Part shown: positions 40,884 through 52,192 of the stretch, piece by piece | How positions within the stretch are numbered: position 1 is the first letter of the stretch | Layout of the letters: each line of letters starts with the position of its first letter | The notes under the pieces: generated by a model | Told to the model about the DNA's origin: nothing | What the model saw: the letters and a program-made list of their open reading frames with translations, nothing else | The model's database searches: none | Origin: Heliocidaris erythrogramma | Lineage: Eukaryota; Echinodermata; Echinoidea; Camarodonta; Echinometridae | Assembly (NCBI GenBank): GCA_025617745.1 | Contig: CM046858.1 | Coordinates: forward strand, 37,713,119 to 37,777,118 | Length of the DNA stretch: 64,000 nucleotides | Direction: 5' to 3' | Made by a program: the position numbers and the translations under genes

Positions 40884-41875
40884 CTTTGAGAAAATATATA
40901 TAGTTAACAACAAAATTATTCATACCCCTTGGAAAATTCTAGTTTTTTGCATTTTTCCTAAAAATGAATGGTTAAATGAAGTTACTTGCACATCACTTGA
41001 ATATATTTAGTTATCATCTGCAAATGAATGCCGTTTCCGGTTTCACCTCATTTGCATAACAACAGAAAAGGTGAGTTATCCAAACTGGGCAATGTTCAAA
41101 ATTATTCATACCCTTGGTGATTTATTGACTTTGTCAATCAGTATGAATCCGATCCTTGTGATTAATGCTTGAAATTCACTTTATTTTAATACACCGTCAC
41201 AAGGCTTCCGGAGGGGTCTCTGCTGGGATATCAGGCCAGTACCTGTTCTCCAATGGCTCAATCTCCTTGAGGATGTGTCCACACATGCCTTCACCTGACC
41301 TTCAGGGAGTTCATTAGATTTCGTGTCCTACAGGTGATGCAGTTATCGACTTCATGATGCCAGGACTATGATATTGAAATTTTCGGTCATTTATTCCATG
41401 CATTTTAATGAAAATTCTGTATCTACTTATGAAGCAAAGCACCATTCCTGAAGAGCCCTTCCCTTTTGCACTGCCTGTGGGAGGGTTCACCTTTATTCAT
41501 TGGCCCCATTCTTAATCAGAGTGCTCAGGAAGGCCATGTTGGTGATATTAAAGTCATTGCATGACTCTAACGTCAGGTCACCATGAATAACAGTATGTAA
41601 CCTTTGAGTACCATACACATCCCACATTGACTGTTACTGTATATCAATCTTCATATGGTATATTCTTTGTATCTTTGGTATGAAAGCTACAATCCTTGAT
41701 ATCAAAATGAATGTAAACCAAATTTATACCATATGCCCTCAATTTGTCTTTTCTGTGTTTACCCAAACCATATCATTCTTTTAAAAAGTACTCAAGCGGG
41801 TAAATTTTTCACACATTTCTTTCTAAGTATGGTGTAACTGCTTAGGTTACTTCACAACAAAAGAGTCAAGTATAA
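40884..41875. other. Non-coding; possible Tc1/mariner-like remnants
   Basis: No gene is recognised. The phrase 'aaaattattcataccc' occurs at 40912 and again at 41098 in the same orientation. Such words are common at Tc1-like transposon ends, but no transposase is readable. The stretch 41745-41830 ('tgtgtttacccaaaccata') repeats sequence found at 30641-30720. Confidence 0.4.
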
Positions 41876-42735
41876 AGGTGTCGTAGTCAAGTCGTTTAAT
41901 CATTTAACTGGGGATACGAAAGTCGTGGATTCGAACCCCGGGACCGCATTTATGTTCTTGAGCAACACGCATTTTGTTCCTCTCCACCCAGGTGTTTAAG
42001 GGATTCGGTAACTTTGTGGAGGCTTGATTTAATAAATTGTTGAATTTTGATATCTGTCTGGTATAATGATGTTCAGAAGGATAAATAAATAGAATTCAAG
42101 AATTCAATTCAATTTTTATTTTTTCATTTCATCAGAATCATACAATACTTTATAAAGTATATAACAGAATAAGATACGAGAATGACTTTTGTTGACATCA
42201 CGAAATTCATTATGTAGAATTATTGTACAAGAAATCAAAAGATTGTACCCTGTTGAAAATTTTCTGAAGAAATGGAGGGATCCACAATAGGCAGGCATTG
42301 AAAGGTTTTCAAATAAATAATGTTATTATTAATCTATGACTGAATACTCCCATTTACGAAAGCGCATGGCAATACGGTTTAGTCTAACACTGTGTCTATG
42401 GAGGAAATTGAGTCTGGCATTTCCGGACACGTTCATATATGTTTACTTTTGTGAAGGATATGATGATTGAAGTGCTCCCTCCCCCCCCCCCCCCCCCCCG
42501 GGCTTCATTTTTACACCATATTACATACATGAATAGCATGTAAGGCCAGGCAGCTCAGATTTTATCAAGCCTCTACAAAGTTGCCAAAAAATAGGTACCC
42601 GGTAAAATAGGTACCCGGTAGGATACGAACGTCATTGTGGCTGGAATAGTATATGTGCGCCTGTAAGATGTTTGCCAGGCTAGAATGCTCCAAGGAGGAG
42701 TGGAGAATGTGCATTATAGTACATAATAATTCATA
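41876..42735 (+). mobile_element. SINE copy 2 split by a nested element
   Basis: The SINE head (GGTGTCGTAGTCAAGTCGTT with the B box GATTCGAACCCC) runs from 41876 to about 42003, and the SINE body resumes at about 42590-42735 (TAGGTACCCGGTAGGATACG onward, matching 31065-31180). The roughly 590 bp between them begins GGTAACTTTGTGGAGGCTTG and ends with the inverted CAAGCCTCTACAAAGTTGCC, so a TIR element has inserted into the SINE. It contains a poly-C tract (42478-42499). Confidence 0.75.
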
Positions 42736-43356
42736 ATTGAAAGGCTTTCGGTAACACCATGTGAAAGCCTCTGTGAAAAGGCTGTTGATATATTTTTTCG
42801 AGAAAAATAACCCACTTATGGGGCCTTTAGAGGAATTTGGAAAAGTGAAAGGAGACGAAAGGAAAGAGATGAAAATGGAATGAAATTAAATTAAACACTT
42901 ACACAAGACTATTTTTGGTGTTTGTTTGAAGTGAAAATGAAGTGAAATGGAAAGAGGAAAGAAGAAATAAGGAAGAAAGAGTGATCGAGATCAGGAAATT
43001 TCTGAGCAGGTCACAGAAGTTTGGAGAGTGTAGTTCCGAAAAGAACTGTTTGTATTCCTCTGTAGAGTAGTTCTGAAAGACAGTTTCCGAACTACGGTAA
43101 TCTGTCTCGACGCGTTTCGAACAGTGTGCTCTGTTCATCGTCAGGAGATTAACTCGAGGAAAACGTTGTTGTTGTTGTTGTTGTTGGTTTAATGGCGATT
43201 TCCATCGGTGATTGGATGATTTTAGCCAGGCAGTGTGAGAGGGCGTTGTTTTCCTCTCCTCGATGTCACAGATCGTGCATGGTATCGTTGAGACCACCGT
43301 ATTTTGCTCTGTGAGATCGACAATGACCTTAGGTGGCGTTGTGCACTGAGGATTAA
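42736..43356. other. Non-coding with (GTT)n and a Penelope-like 3' motif
   Basis: It holds a purine-rich patch (42830-42990), a (GTT)n microsatellite (43165-43186) that produces polyglutamine in a chance minus-strand frame, and a hammerhead-like motif at about 43093-43146 reported separately. No gene is supported. Confidence 0.5.
43093..43146 (-). ncRNA. Hammerhead-like motif (Penelope-like 3' end relic)
   Basis: The minus strand reads CCTGACGATGAACAG, a loop, CTGTTCGAAACGCGTCGAGAC. ACAG and CTGT can form stem II between CTGACGATGA and CGAAA, and CGCGTC precedes a GA, as in the hammerhead cores found in Penelope-like retroelements. The first core word has an extra C (CTGACGATGA against CTGATGA), so catalysis is uncertain. 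No Penelope coding region is left beside it. Confidence 0.4.
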
Positions 43357-43545
43357 TAGAGTACCTTTATATAGAGAGTAGCGACATGGACGTCTGACTT
43401 TTCTGGACAAAAAATGGCGTTTGAATTCTTTCTATTGAGAACACCCAGGTGCTCATCGGAATTGAAAAGAAATGTTGCATAGCAGTGGAAACAAAATGGC
43501 GTTCAAATCATGAGTTGTCGCTACTCTCTTTATATAGGTACTCTA
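43357..43545. mobile_element. hAT-type MITE, 189 bp, perfect 8-bp target duplication
   Basis: TIRs of about 28 bp: TAGAGTACCTTTATATAGAG and onward at the left against its inverted partner ending CTATATAGGTACTCTA... read as GGTACTCTA at the right. The flanks are AGGATTAA at 43349-43356 and again at 43546-43553, a perfect 8-bp direct repeat. An 8-bp duplication with a TAGAG-type end is diagnostic of the hAT superfamily. It has no coding potential, and the intact ends suggest a recent insertion. Confidence 0.85.
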
Positions 43546-43926
43546 AGGATTAATATTAGGTTGAGTGCAGTTATTTGTTATTGAGCATGTTATTATAAAG
43601 AATAATATAGGAAATGATGAATGAGACGAATATTAGAATGATGGGTTCAGTCTGTTATGTTTAAAGGTTAGTTTTACGCCCCTTTTCGTCATTACATGAG
43701 AAGGAAAGATCGATGATTTGTAGCCGCAGTGCAGCGAGTATTTATGCAGTTGTGCGGACCGGGCTACCGTTACTGTGCGAGCCCGTGTTCGCGATTTCGG
43801 GCCTCTGATTGCTCCGTTAGCGAAAGTGGTGTGGCTTGCGGTTGCGTGGCCTAAATGTGTGTCTGTGTCCGAAGTTTTCCGCGCAAAAGTCCAAGTATAA
43901 CTAGAATTTAATTCGTCATGAGGACG

Positions 43927-46279
43927 AATTAGGTGGTCTGTCTTTCAATTTGTATGATCATGATTGTAATCAGGATGATCATAATAATGGGGAAATACTA
44001 AACTGAAGATGGGAAGTCAAGAATGCCACGCATGGAGATGCTTCTTGAGGACAGGAATTTAGAAAAATGTCTGAAACGGTAATTGGAAGATGTGATAATA
44101 TTTGTGCAAGATAATCATGATAATGGTGATGATTATCATGACAGTGATATTATATCATCACCATTATGTCATCATAACAGTGATGATGATAATGAAGTTG
44201 ATGATAATCATCAGCATCATTATGAATATCAAGACATTGATGATGATGATAATGATGATGATAATCATGATGATGATCATTATATCATCATGACAGTAAT
44301 GATAATTATGTTGATGTTAATCATCATTATCATCATCATTAACATCATGAATATGATGACAGTGATGATGATAATGATTGATGATAATCATGATGATGAT
44401 ATAATGTTGATTATGGTGATGATAATGATGATGATGATAATGGTAATGACCATGACTGAAATGACATTGATCTTAGCCATGCCAAATATGAAAGAAAAAT
44501 GAAATTTAGTGAAGAAGATACGACCAAGAGTTGATTTTACAAAATGCCACCTGGATGACGTCACAATAATCTTATGACCTTGAAAAAGATGCGGGGACTT
44601 GACCTTATTAGGATTGATGACTGACGAAAATTTGAAGATAATTGACTATGCCAACTTTGAGAAATTGTGATCTCAAATGGCACTATTTGACATAGTAGGA
44701 TACTTGGGAGATAAAGCCCATAGCTCTTATACACGACAGGGAATCACGATATCCATAGGGTTATACATAAACTACTGCACACTACTTTCCAATAGACATA
44801 ACACGCAAAATAAGGCATTTTATTACTTGGTTTGTGATTGTTTATGTCATAATAGTCGAAGAAGGTTATACATAAACCACTGCACACTACTTTCCAATAG
44901 ACATAACACACAAAATAAGGCAGTTTATTACGTGGTTTGTGATTGCTTATGTTATAATAGTCAAACAAGATGGTAAAATGAAAGGCAAAAAGAAGCAACA
45001 AAAAAAAAATTTAATGGACCCACCGGAGTGAGAGGCAAGTGCTTTGACCAATATACCAAAACATTTCCCCTAGAGATAACACGTAAACGAAAAACGGGAT
45101 TCTCAAATCACATTTTGTAGTGAAAAATTGGGCATGATCCCGACATCTCATCAAAAATTGGAGACCACATTTGTAAAAGCTTATAGTCTCAGCTATAACA
45201 TACAAAAATCTGGAAGAAAATGGACTAAAAACAACTGAGATACAGCTCAGAGAACAATGTCATGTAGATTCATGATTCGAAAAAAAATCATCTTCCATAG
45301 ACATAACACGCAAATAGGGAAAATTCTGACATGGCATCTTTAATTGAAAATTTCAATGTGATGACGTCATCAAAATGAAAAATAGTGGGCATTGATTTTG
45401 TAGGAAATTGCCTCAGCTACAACATATTAAAATCTGGACGAAAAACGACTAATAATTACGAATCTAGAGCCAAATTTGCTTAAATGTGATGACGTGAAAA
45501 CATGAAAAATGGAAATTTTGAATTCTGGCGCCATTTTAATGACGTCATAATGTTTATAAGGGTCAGATGATACATGAAATAACATCTATGATTCATACCC
45601 TACCTGATGATGAAAAAAAAATTGGGGTTCATGGACTATTTAAAGAGCTAGAGTTAATTTTGTAGAGGCATGTTTTTGCACGTTTTTACGTTATTTTCGC
45701 CATAGATGCGCGCACGGATTTTGAACTTTGACGCGCCCGCACGACCTTATTATTGATTGAAATTGATTCCAAATTGATGGAAATGATGAAGAAAAGTGTC
45801 AGGATTGCAAATCAATCGAAAAAACAACGTTTTAACGTTATTTACGACTTGCGCGCACGTAGAACGCGCGCGCGGACGCTTACGCACGGAAATTTTTGAA
45901 ATGCTCAAAATGACCTGAAACGTGTGCAGACTTGATCCTACGTGATTTTGAGCATTTTTAAATTTTGACGCGCGCGTACGCGCACGTCCTGACGTCTAGG
46001 TCTAGATGACCTGTGAGGACATGCCTTGATGATACGTCATCTGAAGTTTATGTGATGTGAATATAGTTGATTTTTGATGATCGATTATGAAGATATAATC
46101 GATCTTGTAAATTTACAAAATGGCGTCTTGATGACGTCACGATGACCTGATGACCTCCAAAAGCTTGGCCGATTTTGAGATTTGGAGGGTACAAAAATTT
46201 GTAGGAAAAAGAAGAAATAAAGAAGAAAATTCTGACAAAATTAAAAGGTGATCTGTCAATACCGACAGACCACCTAATT
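43927..46279. mobile_element. 2.35-kb TIR element with GAT repeats
   Basis: The left end AATTAGGTGGTCTGTC is matched exactly by GACAGACCACCTAATT at the right end. Inside are a GAT/ATC-rich microsatellite-like tract (about 44110-44455), a tandem pair of about 108-bp units (44757-44970) sharing CACTACTTTCCAATAGACAT, and repeated TGACGTCA-type words. A related end (GAATTAGGTGGTCTATC) occurs at 7846. No transposase is readable; the Asp- and Met-rich frames across the GAT tract are compositional. I infer a large non-autonomous DNA transposon. Confidence 0.65.
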
Positions 46280-46973
46280 ATTGTTTGTCGTTTCCTGTCG
46301 GGTCCGTGAACCTGTTTAGAGATTATCGATTTGCGGGAAGTGGTGCGTTGTGTTGCGGGGGGGGGGGGGGGGGGCGATAATGTAGTTTAATGTTGTGATG
46401 TATACGTCTATTTATAGTGGGGTCAGTTAAGGACATTTTCGTGACAGGCATAGACAGGGGGACACAGGGGGGCCATGCCCCCCCCCCCCCCCGCCCTCCC
46501 CTATTCAACCACCCAAAAAAAAAATTGCTATAAAACGTCAGAGCTTCGCGCGGGAGGGGGGAAACTTACCCCTCCCTGCACCCACCCCTGCGTGCTCATC
46601 ACCAATTTCGCACTCTTCGCGTGTTCACAACCGCCCCTCCCCCTAAAATGAAATCCTGGCTATGCGGGTGGATCGTTCACCTTCCCCCCGTGAAAAAATA
46701 TATGATATAAACAATCTTTTCGGGTTAAATAATTTCATGGGAAGCATAAATTTGTTGTCAGATGAAATTATGGAGGTCATATCACATCACTTATCATTTG
46801 AGAAATACAGGGCCTGTTTATAGGCGCATCAAATGATTTTTTAAATAATTAATTTTAACTATCGAATAAAGAGTTAAAATAGTTTATTGACAGTCACCGA
46901 GACGACTGTTTATAATCTGTGGGACGGAATAACATCCTCGACCGGATCAGTTGGTGGTCGCAAGTATGAGGCG
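46280..46973. other. Non-coding with long G and C tracts
   Basis: No gene. Poly-G at about 46357-46374 and poly-C at 46480-46492 lie 110 bp apart and could pair. The phrases 'ggcatagacagggggacacag' and 'aaatcctggctatgcgggtgg' look like decayed dispersed-repeat ends. Confidence 0.5.
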
Positions 46974-47290
46974 CCTTTTGTAAATTTATTATTTAGCTCA
47001 ATTATTTACATATAATTCATTATTTAGCTCTTTTCTACAATTATTTATATATAATGACATAACGGATACAACTATTTATAAATAATGAATTTTGCAATTT
47101 TCATTATTTATAAATAATGATTTCACAAATTCATTATATATAAATAATGGAAATTGCAAAATTCATTATTTATAAATAATTGTATCCTTTATGTCATTAT
47201 ATATAAATAATTGTAGAAAGGAGCTAAATAATGAATTATAATATGTAAATAATTGAGCTAAATATTAAATTTACAAACGGCGCCTTATAC
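46974..47290. mobile_element. AT-rich fold-back MITE (about 315 bp)
   Basis: An almost perfect palindrome: TATGAGGCGCCTTTTGTAAA at the left against TTTACAAACGGCGCCTTATA at the right, with arms of about 145 bp. Both arms repeat the word CATTATTTATAAATAATG many times, itself a palindrome, so the element is a hierarchy of inverted repeats. GGCGCC marks both ends. Non-coding. Confidence 0.85.
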
Positions 47291-47649
47291 GCAAGGAGGA
47301 GTTATGTCGCCGAAAAGTAAACAATTCTCAAGCCGAAAGTAGTTGGCTGACCTCTCAAATAGATTTTGTAACGAGAATAACATCTCATTCATTCCATGGT
47401 ATTCATAGCGATAGCACAAGCAAGTTTTCTTCGCTCGCTCCTCCTCCGTTCCGACGCTCCATAAGCTGATTACAGTTTTGATCGACAGGGGCTGCACATC
47501 AACAATATTTTATTGACTTCATTCATGTTGAAATTGTGGCGGATTGGAGGCTTGGATACTTGAATTTTGTTGTCACCAGGGCAAACTCTTACCTTAACAC
47601 CTACAATTTATAGTTTTATATGTGCTACACTGCAACTAGACTTCATTGA

Positions 47650-48700
47650 CTTTTTCCTTACCAGCTGGCAATTCGTTCGGGTTCACTGAGAAAAGATTTA
47701 CAGTGTACTCTCGAAATACTTAATGACTTTAAAACTATGTCCAATCTTAAAATCAACATAACAAAAACGCAAGTTATATGGATCGGGAAGAACAGGTCTC
47801 TTAAAACAGAAATTTTACATGAATACAAATTGAACTGGATATCTGAAGGTTATTTTTGGTACCTAGGTGTAGACTTTTCAGTATAGTTATCACAGATGGT
47901 TGAACATAATTATTGTGAAAAGATAAAAGAAATTGAAAATCAAATGAACCCACCCATGGTTGAAAAGATCATTAATCCCCTTAGGACGAGTAACCATAAT
48001 TAAATCGTTATTTATACCCAAATTAAACTACTTGTTTCTATCACTTCCAGAACCAAATCCACAAATTATTAAAGAGGTAAATCGATGTTTTTACTCGTTT
48101 ATATGGGGTAATAAACCTGTGATAAAATAAGAAGAAAGCAGTTATATAACAGTTATATAAGGAGGGTGGAATTAAAATTACTGATATTTCTATAATATCT
48201 CTTAAGATATCATGGGTCAGAAGATTTATTAGTGACTCATTTGATAGCAACTTTACTTATCATATGTTTCTCTCGTTTTTTCCTCCATCATATTCTCTCT
48301 AATTATATAGGGGGTCCGAACATTACAAACAATTAGCTACTGTCATGCTTAATCCATTATGGAAAGACGTGCTTTTCGCTTTTTCAGATTTGGTTGAACT
48401 CACTGTAGATACTATTGCATGTCAATCTCTCTTTTTTCAAAATCACCTGTTTTCAAAATATCATTGATGAAAGGAATACCTTTCATCAATGATATTTTAA
48501 AAACAGATGGTACATTTCTATCGTATTTGAACTTCAACATAAATTTAATATACAAATAAATTCACTTCAAAACTATATGGGCTGTGCAATGCTATTCGGT
48601 CTGGTTTTAAAAAAAAGTGTTATACCAAAGTTGATGGAAGCTACATGTATTATACCTGAAGCATTACTTCTTATATTGAAAATGAAAAAAGGGTGTTCAA
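47650..48700 (+). pseudogene. LINE F relic (L1/Tx1-type)
   Basis: The plus strand reads SLRKDLQCTLEILNDFKTMS, NLKINITKTQVIWIGKNRSL and EYKLNWISEGYFWYLGVDF, which is the post-catalytic RT segment of L1/Tx1-type LINEs (FxxxSxLKINxxKTxxxWIG...FxYLGV). It is followed by KIKEIENQMN and heavily broken sequence. It is probably related to LINE B. No frame longer than about 60 codons survives. Confidence 0.65.
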
Positions 48701-48750
48701 ATACGGCCACGTAAAACAAAATCTTATTTCACGACGCTCAAAATCAGAAT

Positions 48751-49087
48751 TTTTGGTGTGAAGCTTCCTCAGGGTATATAAAATGATTTCACAGTGTGAC
48801 CGAGATTATTTTGTTAAGTTCTTATGTTTGAATATTTATTTGACAATGTCATGGAATAGTGCATGCATCGATTTTTGGGGAAATGAATGTTTATACATAA
48901 TAAAGGAGCCCTGTGGAAGGGTAAATATATATACTTAACCCATTTCCTACGGGAACCGGGTGGTCCATGCCTTAAGCCTATGGCGATGAGAGATATCAGT
49001 ATAGTCAACGGGTTAAAATGAAAATATTTCGATAGGGCTCCTCGACTGAAATCATTTTATTTACCCTAAGGAAGCTTCACATCAAAA
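48751..49087. mobile_element. TIR element containing a nested mini-MITE
   Basis: TTTTGGTGTGAAGCTTCCTC at the left is matched by GGAAGCTTCACATCAAAA at the right, with further inner complementarity (AAAATGATTTCA against TGAAATCATTTT). An 80-bp mini-MITE (48935-49016) lies inside it. Confidence 0.75.
48935..49016. mobile_element. 80-bp mini-MITE, copy 2
   Basis: TTAACCCATTTCCTACGGGA at the left and AGTCAACGGGTTAA at the right; otherwise closely matching 29421-29500, including CTTAAGCCTATGG in the middle. Confidence 0.7.
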
Positions 49088-49199
49088 TGGTGCTTTTGTC
49101 CGGTGTGTCACAATAATCGAAAATTTGGACCTTCAATGTCGTTGATGACTAATCCGCTGTCCTGTGGTACTGTGTTGTGTTGATGTTAATCTATGTACT

Positions 49200-50285
49200 T
49201 TGTTGTGTTGATCTATAATCGTAAATGAATCCAACGACCAGGGTGGTAATACACTGTAAAGCGTTTTAATGAATTACTTACTTGGAAAGGCACAATATCA
49301 TTATTTATTTTTTAATATTATTATATAAAAAGGCCCGTAGTGATCAGAAGAAAAGAATGTATTACCGAGGCGAACATGACACTAGCGATGACGGAATAGA
49401 ATCGCAATCCAATGCATCACTCCCATCCAAGAATGTGAGGGCTGGAACGATACCAATCTTAAATGCGCTGTACACGGAAGTTTACATTTCCGTAATATCT
49501 TGTTGCGTAGACATTTTTTCGGAGGCGCTTCGACAACTGGCAGAAAATAATGAAGCTGTAACGTTAGAAAACCGTTCTATCGAAAGTGAAAGTACCTATT
49601 TGTGCAGGGAGCTTATAAGAATAAAGAGACAACATCACAATACACACACTTGTAATGACTTTTACGATCAGAGTTATAGCTACATTGGGTGGCGGCACTG
49701 TGGCGGCAGAGCCCACGTTCAGAGCCAACGTTAAACAGCAATTTTTGCTAAGGAGCAAACTTCATATCCGAAATTGACATTACGACAAAAAACAACAATT
49801 GTATGTCAATTTTCTTCCAATGCCACCATCTTCTTTTATATACAGTATGTCCCAGAAAAGTTACAATCGGCATTTTGGTATCGCTTACGAAAGAAATAAT
49901 TTTTACAAATTAATATTGGATTATGAATCTATAACTATTTCTCTACCGGTCAGTGAAGACCCTGTCCGATTTGGTCCAATATTCAAGGGGAAATAAGAAT
50001 TAATGTAAAGCATGTCATGGGTCCCTTCCTTCCATCTTTTGTCACTTGGATGTTCTTAGCATGCACATGAATGGAAGTATTTTCTTCAAAACAGACATGC
50101 TTACTAACATATTCAAATTCTGTGCATACCATTTTAATCACAAAGTTAAAATAATCATGTAAAAATATCTTCCTAAAACGATCAAGACAAGTCATTTTAT
50201 AAGACAGGTTCATAATTATGTTGAATCATTCACTTTCAATTACAAATGACCAACATTATAAATGCCGACCATTCCTATCTTTCAC
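49200..50285. repeat. Duplicated segment 2 (SINE tail plus downstream block)
   Basis: 49200-49340 matches the SINE 3' end at 31185-31310, and the following sequence matches 31310-32290. The plus-strand frame from 49354 (MYYRGEHDTSDDGIESQSNA and onward) is about 125 codons from that Met and resembles a shorter frame at 31316, but the partner ends early and the two diverge, so I do not call a gene. Confidence 0.65.
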
Positions 50286-50289
50286 CTTA

Positions 50290-50904
50290 GATATCTCTCC
50301 TTTCCTGAAAACTTCTGTGACAAGGCATACAATATACACTGGATATTTCTAATTTTGCTTCGCAGGTTTCCGATTTATCTTGTGGAAAGTTGGCAGGTAT
50401 GCAACTGACAACTCGTTTTACATTTATGATTTTTAGTTTTGCAAAAAATGTCCAATGTCCTAAAGAAATACCAAATAGAAGAACGATAATAATTATGATG
50501 ATAAATGAAGCATTGCCAATAATTATAGCAGAGATTTAAAAAAAAGCTAGTTCCTTTGTAAAACACCATTTTAAAGGAGTGTGGAATTGTTAACTGTGCT
50601 TTGTGCGTCTCTCTTTTGTGAAATCTTGGATAGAAGGGACTTATGACATACGTTACAAAGATCCCTAATTCTTCGTGACTACTAAACCAAATTGGATGGA
50701 TTTTCGCTGAAGTGCAGATAATTAGTTATATTATCACAATCCCGAAACATATTCTGATTAATTCGCAATTCCGAAAGCTGTTGATGAGGAAATTCCGATT
50801 TTATTTTTGGGGGGACAGTATATATTTGTAACATTATTCAGACATTATGGAGTTAATGCTATAAATGAGAATCAGCGAAATGCTCAACGTCATTAGAGTG
50901 TTGA
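50290..50904. other. AT-rich non-coding
   Basis: I see no gene, repeat unit or motif beyond ordinary AT-rich sequence. The final words (atgagaatcagcgaaatgctcaa, near 50866) recur near 32860, suggesting a decayed repeat shared with that region. Confidence 0.4.
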
Positions 50905-52188
50905 CTTCTCATTACTCTTTTGCTATTCATATTAGAACAACATAATCTTGTCTAATACCTTCTCTTGCAAATGTTTGGCAGATGAAGTGGCTACCCTGTC
51001 AGAAATTTGAAATTTCAAAAACAAGCTTTAGATTTCATAAGAGATGTGAAAATATCATAGCAAAGATGGATATTTTGCTAAAGGTTTCATTTTCTGACAA
51101 CACCTCCACTTAAAAATAGTTTCTTGTAACGTTTGATGTATTTCATTGTAGTGTTAGTTTTTCAATTGATTTTATGACTTTTGTCTCATGGACGGCCAAA
51201 GAATAACCCTTAACTGATCACGCTTAGCTAGCTCTTATCCTTTCTCTGTACAACTTATGCGTGTTAAAATACGGCGTTCAAAGAATTCAAAATTGTAGAA
51301 GAACATTATATGTGGGAAACGAGGAGAGAATGCCAGATAAAAACTGCGTTTGCCATGCCTATTGTACAATACAACATAATTTGCCTTTGCAAAGATGTTG
51401 AAAAATAAAAGCAGCTAGTGCTTGCCTGCTGGAACTCTGGCTCTGGAAGCTCTAGCTCTGGCTTTTCATTAAACACTGTTTGCATGCATCGAAAAGACGT
51501 TCAGTGCTATTAAGCATTTTTCATATCACTCTGAATTTCACGTTTTATTAGCTTTCAATTTTCAGTTTATGGTTTGTTTGTTTTTAACTCGGTCTGTATT
51601 TTATTTAAATTAAGGAAATTTAAAACGCACATTTTATTGTTATTGGGGTACTCTTGTATGATGAGCGTCAAGAACTAAGTCTCCCGTTTAAGGACTTTTT
51701 ATATGCCACACCAAATAGGTATTGTACATGTGAAGTTCCATTTTTATTAGCTTTCAATTTTCAGTTTATGGTTTGTTTTTAGCTCGGTCTCTATTTTATT
51801 TAAATTAAGGAAATTTAAAACACTCCTTTATTTCTTCCTTTTTTACTTCTTGTAACGTTTGATGTATTTCATTGTAGTGTTAGTTTTTCAATTGATTTTA
51901 TGACTTTTGTCTCATGGACGGCCAAAGGATAACCCCTAACTGATCACGCTTAGCTAGCTCTTATCCTTTCTCTGTACAACTCATGCGTGTTAAATACGGC
52001 GTTCAAAGCATGCCAGATAAAAACTGCGTTTGCCATGCCTAATGTACAATACAACATAATTTGCCTGTGCAAAGATGTTGAAAAATAAAAGCAGATAGTG
52101 CTTGCCTGCTGGAACTCTGGCTCTGGAAGCTCTAGCTCTGGCTTTTCGTTCAACACAGCTTGCATGCATCGAAAGACGTTCAGTGCTA
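50905..52188. repeat. Family A repeat copies (two overlapping partial units)
   Basis: 50905-51720 and 51724-52188 share blocks with each other (for example TTGTAACGTTTGATGTATTT at 51124 and 51851, and GCTTGCCTGCTGGAACTCTG at 51421 and 52101) and with 34470-35290. The first unit contains the empty target (CTATTAAGCATT at 51507-51518) of the TTAA element that fills the second unit. Confidence 0.75.
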
Positions 52189-52192
52189 TTAA

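Noticed and set aside
42899..43297. 132-codon minus-strand frame with a polyglutamine run
   Set aside because: The glutamine run is the (GTT)n microsatellite and the rest overlaps a Penelope-like 3' relic; no coding support.
44083..44502. Asp/His- and Met-rich open frames of up to 139 codons
   Set aside because: They are produced entirely by the GAT/ATC-rich tract in a TIR element; composition alone explains them.
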